From NCBI GenBank assembly GCA_015200025.1, contig CP054186.1:1872001-1936000 (forward strand): DNA of 64,000 nucleotides, in the 5' to 3' direction. Positions 8,472 to 16,127 of the stretch are shown here, in pieces. The first letter of the stretch is position 1, and every line of letters begins with the position of its first letter. The stretch comes from Phycisphaeraceae bacterium. Its GTDB lineage: Bacteria; Planctomycetota; Phycisphaerae; Phycisphaerales; UBA1924. A program made the translations under genes and the position numbers. The notes beneath the pieces were generated by a model that was given only the letters and a program-made list of their open reading frames with translations, did not search any database and was not told the DNA's origin.

Positions 8472-9095
8472 ATGAACCCTCTCATCCCCAACTTCCCCCC
8501 GCCCCCGCCCCTCCCCGACGCGCCCTGGTTGCCCTGGCTCCTCGTCGAGGGCGGGTCGGGATGGACCGCGGTGGTGCTCCTCATCGTCGCCGGGGTGGTC
8601 TTCGCCGTGCTGAACCGGCTGGGGAAGCCCGGGCGAGGCGCTCGCGTCGCGGCGGTCTTTGCCCTTCTCGCCGCCGGCGCGGTCGCCGCCGATCGGCTGG
8701 TCACGACCGATCGAGAAGCTCTGTCGGCATCGACCCGTGCCCTGGTCGCGGCGGCCTCGTCCGCCGACCGCCCCGCCCTCGAACGGCTCCTCGCCGACCG
8801 CATCGACATCCGCCTGACCCTGGTCCCCGACGGGCTCACCAAACCCCGCGTCATCGACGAGATCGAGCGGCTGGTCTCACGCTACCGCGTGGGCACGTGG
8901 GCCATCCTCGACACCCAGGCCGACCCGCAGGGCGTCCTCGGCCGGACGCAGGTCCTCGTCCGCGTCGAGTCCGCCGACGGGTGGATCAACTTCTCGTGGT
9001 GGGCCATCGGGTGGGCGCGGGGCTCGGACGGGCGGTGGACCGCCGCGACCATCATCCCGCTCCGCATCCAGGGCATGTCCAACCCGTCCCGCTGA
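8472..9095 (+). CDS. Small membrane protein with SnoaL/NTF2-like exported part
   Basis: 207 aa. A Pro-rich N-terminus (PNFPPPPPLPDAP) is followed by two hydrophobic segments at about 30-50 and 58-75. Then comes a soluble part of about 130 aa that begins with a helix (ALSASTRALVAAASSADRPALERLLAD) and has beta-rich DIRLTLVPDG, GRTQVLVRVESADGW and WWAIGWARGSDGRW segments. That pattern resembles SnoaL/NTF2-like folds, in which a cone-shaped sheet binds small ligands. Start ATG 8472 has no clear Shine-Dalgarno; the longer frame to 8337 gives an implausible N-terminus. It is divergent from maf and converges with the lipoprotein gene 6 bp away. No function assigned. Confidence 0.6.
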   Translation: MNPLIPNFPPPPPLPDAPWLPWLLVEGGSGWTAVVLLIVAGVVFAVLNRLGKPGRGARVAAVFALLAAGAVAADRLVTTDREALSASTRALVAAASSADRPALERLLADRIDIRLTLVPDGLTKPRVIDEIERLVSRYRVGTWAILDTQADPQGVLGRTQVLVRVESADGWINFSWWAIGWARGSDGRWTAATIIPLRIQGMSNPSR

Positions 9096-9101
9096 TCACG
9101 C

Positions 9102-10013
9102 TCAGCGGGGGACCTCGACCAGCTGGCTGGGCTCGAGCCGCTCGACCTTCTGCGTCGCGCTCGTGCGCACCGAGACCTTGAGCCCCGCGCCGTTGACGAG
9201 CTTGTGCGGGTACTTCTTACGCAGGTCCGCCGCCACCGAGGGATCGACACGGTCGTTCTCGAACAGCCCGATCGTCACGCTGCTCCCGCGCGGGCCGTGG
9301 AAGAAGTACGCCTCCTCGCCCTCCGCACGGAGTTTCTTCACCGCGTCCTCGGCGGCGGCGCGAGCGTCCGCCCGCTCCTTGGCGCTCGGCTCTCTCGAGT
9401 CCGTCGGGCCGTAGAACCCGATCATCAGCGTCGAGAGCGATGGCTTGAGCCGGCGGCCCTCGTTCCGGGCTTCGAACTCACGCCGTACCGTGCGGAGGTC
9501 CCACGGTGAAAGCTCGCCCTCGACCTGTTTCGGGGGCGGGACCAGCATCGACGCCGAGAAGGGCTGCTCGCCCCCGACCGTCGCCCGTCGGGCTCGATCG
9601 AGCGCCGCTTTCGATTCGGGCGAGCCCGGGCTCGCGAACTCGCCCCACAGCACGGCCACCCCTTCGCCCCGCCTCTCGGCGTACGCGTCCGTCAGCCCCG
9701 CGCGATCGGCCAGAGCCCGCGTCCGGGCCGCGTCGGCGCCCGCCGTGGCGCCGGAGAACGCGCCCAACAACACCGCCCACCCTCCCCGCGTTGATGTGAC
9801 GCCGAGAACAGGTTCTGTTTTTGTACGTTCTGCGGAAGGGTCCTCGGGCCCGCCCGCGACCCTCGGCGGGTTGACCTTGAAGACCTCCCGACCCTCGGTG
9901 TTCCAGGCCGTGGCGGGGCGTGGTTGGGCGGGCGTCGATGGATCGGAAGCGCACCCCGCGGCGGCAATCAACAGGAGCGCCGTGGCGCGAAAGATGCGCG
10001 TCGCGGGCTTCAT
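9102..10013 (-). CDS. SPOR-like lipoprotein
   Basis: 303 aa lipoprotein precursor. The signal peptide ends in LLLIAAAGC, a lipobox with the acylated Cys at residue 21. The mature part has two segments that look like SPOR domains: GGWAVLLGAFSGATAGADA with VAVLWGEFAS, and LMIGFYG with SVTIGLFEND; both have the alternating beta-alpha-beta pattern and a Gly-aromatic end. SPOR domains bind denuded peptidoglycan glycan strands, often at the division site. Start ATG 10013 rather than the frame opening at 10061, because the signal peptide begins there. The gene faces a 332 bp leader region. Assignment of SPOR is by eye and the repeats are divergent. Confidence 0.6.
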   Translation of the reverse strand: MKPATRIFRATALLLIAAAGCASDPSTPAQPRPATAWNTEGREVFKVNPPRVAGGPEDPSAERTKTEPVLGVTSTRGGWAVLLGAFSGATAGADAARTRALADRAGLTDAYAERRGEGVAVLWGEFASPGSPESKAALDRARRATVGGEQPFSASMLVPPPKQVEGELSPWDLRTVRREFEARNEGRRLKPSLSTLMIGFYGPTDSREPSAKERADARAAAEDAVKKLRAEGEEAYFFHGPRGSSVTIGLFENDRVDPSVAADLRKKYPHKLVNGAGLKVSVRTSATQKVERLEPSQLVEVPR

Positions 10014-10345
10014 TTTTTCGGTGCGTACAGGGCCGAGGTCCGTCACGGGGTTATATCGCATAAAGCCTTCTCCAGAAACGACTTGCGCTCGTTCTCGGCA
10101 TTTTTAGGTTCTTTCAAGCAAGTTCGAGATGAGCGACGATAGACCATGTGTTCGCGTGACGCGCCACGAGCCACGGAAGGCAAGGCGGGTCGGGAGTCCG
10201 ACTTGGCACACGCCGCTCGAAGCGGCCCTGGAGGCAGTGGTTCATGATGCACGTACGACCAGAAAGTTCCGGACGGATCGGGCGTTCGGGTATGAGGCTG
10301 ATCGACACCCGAACGGCCGCCCGCCGCACACGTACAAAGACCCCC
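10014..10345. promoter_or_regulatory. 332 bp divergent intergenic region
   Basis: No gene seen. The half near the lipoprotein is unusually AT-rich for this window (cattttttcgg, ttatatcgcataaag, atttttaggttc), as expected of a promoter for the minus-strand lipoprotein gene. On the plus strand GACGATAG (10134-10141) faintly recalls a sigma-28 -10 element, but a matching -35 is not at the right distance. The remainder up to the FlgM-like start is GC-rich with no clear structure. Confidence 0.35.
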
Positions 10346-10531
10346 ATGAGCACGACCGAGTTCATGCCCATCAACCGCCTCAACGCCTCCTCGTGGGTCA
10401 GGCTCGACCTCGTGCAGCGGGTCCGCGACGCCATCGCGAGGGGCGACTACGACCGCCCCGATCGCCTCGACTCGGCCCTCGATTCGGTGCTGGATTCGCT
10501 CACGCCCCGGGGCGCCTCGTCCACGCTCTGA
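10346..10531 (+). CDS. flgM: FlgM-like anti-sigma-28 small protein
   Basis: 61 aa. The C-terminal half VRLDLVQRVRDAIARGDYD, followed by PDRLDSALDSVLDSL, matches the conserved end of FlgM (R-x-x-x-V-x-x-I-R-x-A-I-x-x-G-x-Y, then a helix with A/LxxLxxSL). That part of FlgM binds and inhibits the flagellar sigma factor FliA until the hook is complete. Full FlgM is 70-100 aa; this one has a short N-terminus, which in FlgM is unstructured. Start ATG 10346 lies near the start of the similarity; there is no strong Shine-Dalgarno. The nearby maf/neu operon fits a flagellated cell. No fliA or flagellar structural gene is in the window. Confidence 0.5.
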   Translation: MSTTEFMPINRLNASSWVRLDLVQRVRDAIARGDYDRPDRLDSALDSVLDSLTPRGASSTL

Positions 10532-10596
10532 CCGCTCCCTGATTGATACGGCATTCGCCATGACGCCCGTGGATGCTCTGCGTCGCGGGCGCCATT

Positions 10597-10971
10597 TCAT
10601 TCCACCGGCCCAGGGTGCTCCGCCGCCCCCGCCCCGGGCGGGTCGCCCGTCGCCTCGCGCACCACGCCGGGGTCCCGGGCGTGGGTCGTGCGGTAATCCC
10701 CCCGGCCCTCCGCGTACCGCTGGGGCGAGATGCTCAGCCCGGGCGATTCGCCCCGGGTGTGCTGGGCGTGCAGGTGCTTGAGGAACGGCACGCACCACAT
10801 GCACCCCGTCCCCGCCCCCAGGCACTCCGAGATCAGGCTCGCCACGGGCGGGTCTTCGCGCTCCAGGAAGTGGCGGATCTTTCTCAGCGTCACGTGGAAG
10901 CAGAGGCAGACCTCGTCGTCGGGGTGCACGGCGGACTTTAGGGACCGCGGGCGTGCCAGGGCCGGTGCCAC
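10597..10971 (-). CDS. BFD-like [2Fe-2S] ferredoxin domain protein
   Basis: Up to 124 aa. VCLCFHVTLRKIRHFL and LISECLGAGTGCMWCVPFL give the arrangement Cys22-x-Cys24 ... Cys57-x2-Cys60, with 32 residues between the pairs, as in bacterioferritin-associated ferredoxin (BFD) domains. BFD proteins bind a [2Fe-2S] cluster; the free form supplies electrons to release iron from bacterioferritin, and similar domains occur in nitrite reductase and NifU-like proteins. The start is unclear: GTG 10971 or GTG 10929, the latter just before the domain. The C-terminal 50 residues are low complexity. No bacterioferritin gene is in the window. Confidence 0.65.
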   Translation of the reverse strand: MAPALARPRSLKSAVHPDDEVCLCFHVTLRKIRHFLEREDPPVASLISECLGAGTGCMWCVPFLKHLHAQHTRGESPGLSISPQRYAEGRGDYRTTHARDPGVVREATGDPPGAGAAEHPGPVE

Positions 10972-10997
10972 GCCCGGGGTGGGCCTACGAATCCCCG

Positions 10998-12335
10998 ATG
11001 AGCACCCTCGAACACCTGAGAGACCGCCTCCGCGGCTTTTTCCCCGCCCTGGGCCGCGACACCGTCTTTCTTGACAACGCCGGCGGGTCGCAGGTCCCCC
11101 GCCACGTCATCGACGCCGTGGGCCGGTACATGGTCGATTCGTTCAGCCAACTCGGGGGCGATTACCCGACCTCCGCGCGAGCCTCGGCGACCGTCCAGCG
11201 GGCCCGGGCCCTCGTCAAGTCGTTCGTCAACGGCGGGGACGGGGCCGGCAACCTCGGGCTCGCCCCGGGCCACGGGCTCGGCGACGTGATCCTCGGGCCC
11301 TCGGCCACCGCCCTGGTCCACCTGATCGCCAACGGGTACGCCGACGCGAAAGACGCGGCCCAGCGCGAGGGGCGCCCGTGGGCCCGCACGAAAGTCGTCG
11401 TCTGTACCGCGGGGCACGAGGCGAATATCTGGCCTTGGTACCGGCTCCAAGGCCGCGGGTTCGAGATCGTCCCGTGGGACGTGGAGCCGGTCGAGACTCG
11501 CGCGGGGTCATCGGGACGCGCGGTCGTGCTCGGGCCCCGGGTCGAGACCCTCCGCCGGCTGCTCGACGACCGGACCCTGCTGGTCGCGTTCCCGCAGGTC
11601 TCGAATATCCTGGGCGAGACGTGGGACTGCCGGGCCGTGGCGAGCGAAGCCCGGCGGGCCGGGGCCCGCTCGTTCATCGACGGCGTCGCCCACGCCCCGC
11701 ACCACGCCCCCGACGTTCGCGAGATCGGGTGCGATTGGTACGTGTACTCGACGTACAAGGTCTACGGACCGCACATGGGGGCCCTCTACGGTCGCCGCGA
11801 GGCCTGGGCCCAGCTCACCGGCCCGAACCACCCGTTCATCCCGCGCGAGGAGACCGCCCGCAAGTGGGAACTGGGCGGCGCGTGCCACGAAGGGTGCGCG
11901 GCGATCAACGCCCTGTGGGACTACGCGCTCGACACCCTCGGCGAGCCCCGCGAGGGCACGCCCGACCTCGACCGTGGCGTCTTCGCACGGGCGTTCCAGC
12001 GCTTCGCCGATCTGGAGCGGCCGCTGCTGGACCGGCTGATGGAGGCCTTGACCTCGAACCCGCGCGTGCGCGTGATCGGTGCTCCAACGCCCGAGCCGCC
12101 GAGGGTCTGCACGGTCTCCTTTGTCGTCGACGGGGCGGCGTCGGCGGACGTGGCCCGCGCGGGCAACGCCGAGGGCCTGGGCGTCCGCTGGGGGCATTTC
12201 TATTCCAAGCGGCTGGTCGAGCAGATCGGGCTCGACCCCGCGGACGGCGTCGTGCGCGTGAGCCTGGCGCACTACAACTCGCACGAGGACGTCGAACGCT
12301 TCGCGTCGTTCCTGAGCCGGCGGGCCCGCGCGTGA
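10998..12335 (+). CDS. Class V aminotransferase / cysteine desulfurase-like protein
   Basis: 445 aa PLP enzyme of fold type I. FLDNAGGSQVPRHVIDAV near the N-terminus, TAGHEANIWPW (His140), SFIDGVAHAPHH (Asp228, His232) and YVYSTYKVYGPHMGALYG with the Schiff-base Lys254 are all in place. The opening and the arrangement resemble the VC1184-type subfamily of cysteine desulfurase-like proteins rather than IscS/SufS. I see no typical SufS mobile Cys loop, so desulfurase activity is uncertain; the substrate could be another amino acid. Start ATG 10998, where family similarity begins. Single gene ending in a hairpin terminator. Confidence 0.8.
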   Translation: MSTLEHLRDRLRGFFPALGRDTVFLDNAGGSQVPRHVIDAVGRYMVDSFSQLGGDYPTSARASATVQRARALVKSFVNGGDGAGNLGLAPGHGLGDVILGPSATALVHLIANGYADAKDAAQREGRPWARTKVVVCTAGHEANIWPWYRLQGRGFEIVPWDVEPVETRAGSSGRAVVLGPRVETLRRLLDDRTLLVAFPQVSNILGETWDCRAVASEARRAGARSFIDGVAHAPHHAPDVREIGCDWYVYSTYKVYGPHMGALYGRREAWAQLTGPNHPFIPREETARKWELGGACHEGCAAINALWDYALDTLGEPREGTPDLDRGVFARAFQRFADLERPLLDRLMEALTSNPRVRVIGAPTPEPPRVCTVSFVVDGAASADVARAGNAEGLGVRWGHFYSKRLVEQIGLDPADGVVRVSLAHYNSHEDVERFASFLSRRARA

Positions 12336-12338
12336 AAG

Positions 12339-12358
12339 ACCCCCGGGAGGCCGGGGGT
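12339..12358. terminator. Hairpin between convergent genes
   Basis: ACCCCCGG, loop GAGG, CCGGGGGT: a perfect 8 bp stem directly after the aminotransferase stop. There is only a short T-containing tail on either strand (TTGCG on plus, TCTTTC on minus). It may serve both the aminotransferase and the convergent outer-membrane protein gene. Confidence 0.55.
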
Positions 12359-12396
12359 TGCGTGAGGAGCGCGTCGTTGGGCGGCCCGGGCGTGGG

Positions 12397-13365
12397 TCAC
12401 CAGGTGAAGGTCACGTCGGCGGTCACGCGGTCGCCGAAGATGTCGGCCTTGCGGTTGGTCAGCGGGTATTCGTACGTGGCGCCGACCGAGATATGCGGCG
12501 TGAGTTTCCAGCGGGCGCCCAGGCCGGCCCAGATCACCGCCGAGCCCTCGACGAACTGGGAGCCCAGGTTGGTGTAGTCGAGCCCGCCGACGGCCAGCGG
12601 GGTGCGGGTCCCGTCGGAGAGGTAATGGAGCCCGTGCAGTTCGAGGACCGGCGCAAAGCCGGGGAGGTCCTGGGGCGCGAACTCCCAGTCCGCGTGCAGG
12701 TCCCACTGAAGGACGTTGTTCCCGTCGTCGTCGAGCGGGATCCGGTCCGTCAGGCTGCCCATCAGGTGGAAGCGGTCCCACCCCTTGGCGAACGAGACGA
12801 ACGGGCTGAGCTCTTGCACGCCGCTCTGGAGGATCGCGTCCTTGCCCGTGTCGAACATGTAGCGCACGCCGCCGGTGACGACCAGGTCGGACTCCTTGTC
12901 CACGTAGAACGCGTACTTGAGCCCGCCGGCGATGGCGTTCCAGCCCTCGGCGTCGCCCAGGGCGCCCGTGGAGAGCATGCTGTACCCGTCCTTGGTCGCG
13001 ATCAGGCCCAGACGCTCCGTGAGCGCGACCCGCAACTGCAGCGCGATGATGTTCAGGTTCCCGCCCTGGAGCTGGCTCTTGTCGTCGAAGGTGTGGTGGA
13101 GGTAGATCAGCCGCAGCCCGGAGTTGTTGAGGGGGGACTCGAAGTAGATCGGGTTCCCGATGGGATCAAAGAACCCCTCGAACCCGCGGAGCCCGTTGAG
13201 GAACCCGTCCCACCAGATCTTCGGGTCGTCGTGCAGACGCTTGTCGGAGATGAGGTACGACGCCTCGGCCGACGCCGACGGGGCCGGGTTGAGGTTGATC
13301 GTGGTCTCGAGATTGGACCCGGTCGTCGCGAGGGCGGAGAGCGCGGCCGCGCACAGGATGAGCAT
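12397..13365 (-). CDS. Outer-membrane beta-barrel protein
   Basis: 322 aa with a short signal peptide (MLILCAAALSALATTGS). The rest alternates polar and hydrophobic residues in many amphipathic strands, for example LRLIYLHHTF, LNIIALQLRVALTE, LVVTGGVRYMF, WDLHADWEF, AVIWAGLGARWKL. It ends in ADVTFTW: a terminal strand with a final aromatic residue, as recognised by the BAM machinery. A strong AAGGAG lies 7 bases before ATG 13365. A candidate promoter sits at 13437-13463. It might be a porin or a surface beta-barrel; no family name is certain. Confidence 0.7.
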   Translation of the reverse strand: MLILCAAALSALATTGSNLETTINLNPAPSASAEASYLISDKRLHDDPKIWWDGFLNGLRGFEGFFDPIGNPIYFESPLNNSGLRLIYLHHTFDDKSQLQGGNLNIIALQLRVALTERLGLIATKDGYSMLSTGALGDAEGWNAIAGGLKYAFYVDKESDLVVTGGVRYMFDTGKDAILQSGVQELSPFVSFAKGWDRFHLMGSLTDRIPLDDDGNNVLQWDLHADWEFAPQDLPGFAPVLELHGLHYLSDGTRTPLAVGGLDYTNLGSQFVEGSAVIWAGLGARWKLTPHISVGATYEYPLTNRKADIFGDRVTADVTFTW

Positions 13366-13436
13366 GTCGGAACTCCTTTCTTCAGGGCCGGTACAGCACC
13401 CGGATCGGGCCCACGCAAGCCCGACTAATGGACGAC

Positions 13437-13463
13437 GTTATCCGCAATAATGAATCAAGTCAA
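13437..13463 (-). promoter_or_regulatory. Candidate promoter of the outer-membrane protein gene
   Basis: In an AT-rich pocket, the minus strand reads TTGACT (13463-13458), a 15-base spacer and GATAAC (13442-13437). The -35 is 5/6 to consensus but the -10 and spacing are weak. A one-mismatch DnaA box (TTATCCGCA) overlaps the -10. Confidence 0.35.
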
Positions 13464-13537
13464 AAATACCCGTTACTCCTGATATAGCCCACGCAGACGC
13501 CCGGCCACCGGCGATCGTTCGTGATACGGAAGGTGTC

Positions 13538-14563
13538 TCAGGCGGAGAAAAGTGTCCTCAGCCAGTCCACGTCGGCGGGGGGCAAGGGGGCGTCGAGCCC
13601 GCCGCGGACGTTGCACGCCGCCTGCCGGGCGTTGCGGAAGCCGGGGATGGCCGAGCAGACGTGGGGGTGGGCGAGGACCCACCGGCAGGCGAGGCTCGCC
13701 AAGGCCGCCGTCTGCTCGTCCGGGGTTCCCGCGATGGCAAAGCGGGCGCGGACCTTGTCGAGCCGCTCGCGGACGCCCCGGAGCGTGGGCGTGTCGAAAT
13801 CCTTGCGGTTGCTGCGGTAGTCGCCCTCGTCGAACCGCGGCGGCATGTCGGGGTTGAACTTGTCGAGCAGGATGCCCTGGTCGAGCGGGCCGAAGGCGAC
13901 GAACGAGCACCCGTGCCGTGCCATCAGGGTTTGGCATCGAGAGCCGGGGCGGATGAAGTCGTCGTACCGGAGGTTGGCCTTGTTCTGCAGCACGTCGGGC
14001 TTGAGCACGGGCACGGCCCGCTCGAAATCCTCGTCGGTGTACGCGGACTGACCGACCGCGCGGACCTTGCCCTCCTTGACCAGCGCGTGCATGGTGTCCG
14101 CGGCCTCGTGGAGGTAGTCGCGGGGCTGCCCGTCGTACCCGGGGCCGACGTACGCCCCGTGGTGGAAGTAGTACACATCGAGGTGATCAACGCCGAGGTT
14201 GCGGAGCGACTGCTCGCACTGGTTGCGGATGTGGCGCGGGTCATAGGCGTGGGGGGCGGTGCCCTTGAAGTGCCCGACCTTGGTGGCGATGACCTGCGTG
14301 TCCCGCTTGACGCCGAGCTTCCGCAGGCACGAGCCCAGCATCCGCTCGGCCCGACCGTTGCCGTAGATGTCGGCGTTGTCCCAGTGGTTCACGCCCGCGT
14401 CGAGCCCGATCTTGATCCCCGCGAGGACTTCGTCCTCGTTCACGTCGGCCCACCCGATGGGCTGGCCGTTCGCGGGCGACCAGTTGGGCCCGCCCATGGT
14501 CCAGCAGCCGAACCCGACCTCAGAGACGTGCACGCCGGTCCGGCCGATCTGGCGGTATCGCAT
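13538..14563 (-). CDS. Aldo/keto reductase
   Basis: 341 aa, (beta/alpha)8 oxidoreductase. MRYRQIGRTGVHVSEVGFGC opens the barrel. LDAGVNHWDNADIYGNGRAE holds the catalytic Asp and Tyr, VIATKVGHFKG the Lys and DVYYFHHG the usual His region. A C-terminal helix region ends in SAIPGFRNARQAACNV. The family reduces aldehydes or ketones with NADPH; substrate unknown. Start ATG 14563; the longer frame up to 14722 reads through the G-rich repeat and gives a poly-Pro/His leader, which is not credible. No Shine-Dalgarno is visible, and the C-rich repeat would lie in the mRNA leader. Confidence 0.85.
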   Translation of the reverse strand: MRYRQIGRTGVHVSEVGFGCWTMGGPNWSPANGQPIGWADVNEDEVLAGIKIGLDAGVNHWDNADIYGNGRAERMLGSCLRKLGVKRDTQVIATKVGHFKGTAPHAYDPRHIRNQCEQSLRNLGVDHLDVYYFHHGAYVGPGYDGQPRDYLHEAADTMHALVKEGKVRAVGQSAYTDEDFERAVPVLKPDVLQNKANLRYDDFIRPGSRCQTLMARHGCSFVAFGPLDQGILLDKFNPDMPPRFDEGDYRSNRKDFDTPTLRGVRERLDKVRARFAIAGTPDEQTAALASLACRWVLAHPHVCSAIPGFRNARQAACNVRGGLDAPLPPADVDWLRTLFSA

Positions 14564-14583
14564 GGCGGGACGGTAGGGACGGC

Positions 14584-14671
14584 GTGGGGGGTGGTGGGGG
14601 GTGGTGGGGGGTGGTGGGGGTGGTGGGGGGTGGTGGGGGTGGTGGGGGTGCTGGGGGTGCTGGGGGTGGGG
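14584..14671. repeat. G-rich TGGTGGGGGG tandem repeat
   Basis: About 88 bp of imperfect units of 8-10 bases (GTGGTGGGGG, GGTGGGGGTG, GCTGGGGGTG) on the plus strand, with G runs of 5-6. It lies between the aldo/keto reductase start and the terminator of the upstream S49-like gene. The plus strand could fold into G-quadruplexes; the transcript of the minus-strand gene would be C-rich here. The number of units is likely to vary between strains. Confidence 0.8.
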
Positions 14672-14682
14672 ACCCAACGAAA

Positions 14683-14707
14683 CCGGGGCCCCTGGTCGGG
14701 GCCCCGG
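14683..14707 (-). terminator. Hairpin terminator of the S49-like gene
   Basis: CCGGGGCCCC, 5-base loop TGGTC, GGGGCCCCGG: a perfect 10 bp GC stem 37 bases past the stop of the minus-strand S49-like gene. On the minus strand it is followed by TTTCGTTGGG, which is only partly T-rich. Confidence 0.55.
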
Positions 14708-14743
14708 CGTGGGGGATCTCACGATATCTCGACGCCCGCCGGC

Positions 14744-16066
14744 TCAGCGGCCGCCATTGCGGAGCAGGTCGCGGAGGAGCTTCTCCTGCTGCTCGTACCA
14801 CTCGTCGAAGTCCTCGGGGAGCATGTTCATCGAGAGCAGCGCGATGTTGGGGTTGTTGCGGACCATGCGGCGGATGTTCTCGAGCTCGCGGCGGGCGAGG
14901 TTGACCCACTTGCCCCGCTCTTGCTCGTCCTGCGCCTGGCGCGCCATCGCGATGTTCGCCTGGTAGTTGCGGAAGTACCGCTGGAGGTTCTCTTGGTCAC
15001 GCTTGACCGCCTCGCGGAACTTGAGGGTGATCTCCTCGGCCTTGGAGACGGGATAGAAGTACTTGGGGTCCTTGCGGCCGACCCACTCGACCTCGGTGAG
15101 CCCCATCTTCCTGGCCAGCTCGTCGAGGGTGCCGGCGGTGCCCTTGGAGAACTTGAAGCGTTCGGCGTCGAGGGCGTTGAACGTCAGCACGCGGACGCCG
15201 CCCTTGGGGTTGAGCACGTAATCGCCGCTCGTGTTGTCCTGGTACCAGCGGACCTCGCCGGTGGTCTCGTCGATGGTGGCCGAGAGGGCGCCGGTGGGCG
15301 GGGCGATGCCCAGCACCTTGCACTCCTCCTCGTCGGAGGAGATCTGCATGGCCCGCATGATCTCCTTGGGGTACCCGCCGCGGGCGGAGATCTTCTCCAT
15401 CTGGAAGAGGACCTGCTCGAGCCCGGGGCCCTTCATGGCGTTGAGCGGGCCGGAGTAGCCCGTGCAGGCGCCGTAGTTGCCCTGGGGCATGAAGTAGATC
15501 TCTTCGACGCAGTGGGCGGTCATGGCGGCCGCGGAGATGGCGGACTCGATCCACGCCACCGTGCGGAAACGGGGCTTGTACTTGAGGTGGATCACGTCGC
15601 TGAGGCGCTGGATCTCCAGGAGCAGCCCGCCGCCGGATTTGATCTTGAGGACGACGATGTCGACCTTCTCTTCCTCGAGGGCGGGGATGGCGTCCTCGAG
15701 GACCTTCGCGGTCATGTAGATCCCGACCATCTCCTCGAGCGTGATCACCGCGGCCCGGGGCACGCCCGCCCGGCGGGCGACGGTCTCGGCCGGCGCCACC
15801 GAGGGCGACGCGGGGCGGGCCGCCGACGGGTCGCCCGCGGGACGGTCAACGCCCCGCTCGACCTTCGAATACTCGGCGGTGGTGTACATCTCGGTCCCGG
15901 TGGCCGTCTTGAGCCACACGATCCCGTCGACCTCGCGGACGATCTCGCCCTCGATGGTCTTCCCGGATTTCAGCGTGACGCGGTCGACCGCGAGGGCGAG
16001 CGTCGAGGAGGCGAGCAGCGCCGCGGCGCACCCGATCATCGTGCAGAGTCGTGCGATCATTCTCAT
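14744..16066 (-). CDS. Secreted ClpP/S49-like (NfeD-type) serine protease, probably active
   Basis: 440 aa. A signal peptide (1-26) is followed by a small beta domain (RVTLKSGKTIEGEIVREVDG, about 29-70). Next is a ClpP-crotonase-like domain (about 104-290) with VDIVVLKIKSGGG and WIESAISAAAMTAHCVEEIYF, where Ser178 sits at the nucleophile position of NfeD/S49 proteins. The C-terminal 110 residues are a charged helical tail. Such proteases cleave envelope proteins or signal peptides. It follows the paralogous gene at 16128-17615 by 61 bp in the same direction, so they are probably co-transcribed. ATG 16066 has AAGGA 7 bases upstream. No transmembrane NfeD partner is present. Confidence 0.75.
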   Translation of the reverse strand: MRMIARLCTMIGCAAALLASSTLALAVDRVTLKSGKTIEGEIVREVDGIVWLKTATGTEMYTTAEYSKVERGVDRPAGDPSAARPASPSVAPAETVARRAGVPRAAVITLEEMVGIYMTAKVLEDAIPALEEEKVDIVVLKIKSGGGLLLEIQRLSDVIHLKYKPRFRTVAWIESAISAAAMTAHCVEEIYFMPQGNYGACTGYSGPLNAMKGPGLEQVLFQMEKISARGGYPKEIMRAMQISSDEEECKVLGIAPPTGALSATIDETTGEVRWYQDNTSGDYVLNPKGGVRVLTFNALDAERFKFSKGTAGTLDELARKMGLTEVEWVGRKDPKYFYPVSKAEEITLKFREAVKRDQENLQRYFRNYQANIAMARQAQDEQERGKWVNLARRELENIRRMVRNNPNIALLSMNMLPEDFDEWYEQQEKLLRDLLRNGGR

Positions 16067-16127
16067 GGGTGGGTCCTTCTGGTCGTGCCGTTGGGGCGTG
16101 GGTTCGGGTTCGTCGGCCTCGGTGGGC

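Noticed and set aside
5440..8475. 1011-codon open frame opposite maf
   Set aside because: It is Arg/Pro/His-rich with no domain; maf on the other strand has clear motifs. Long antisense frames are expected at this GC level. The same applies to the long frames at 13661-16165, 45752-48718, 48355-51504, 51452-54391 and 61816-63700.
10117..10141. Sigma-28 promoter before the FlgM-like gene
   Set aside because: GACGATAG resembles the -10, but no TAAA-like -35 lies at the correct spacing, and it is about 200 bp from the start.
10203..10216. Sigma-54 promoter (TTGGCAC) before the FlgM-like gene
   Set aside because: The -24-like GG is not followed by GC at the required 10-base distance.
14584..14671. 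CRISPR array
   Set aside because: Units are short, contiguous and G-rich, with no unique spacers and no cas genes.
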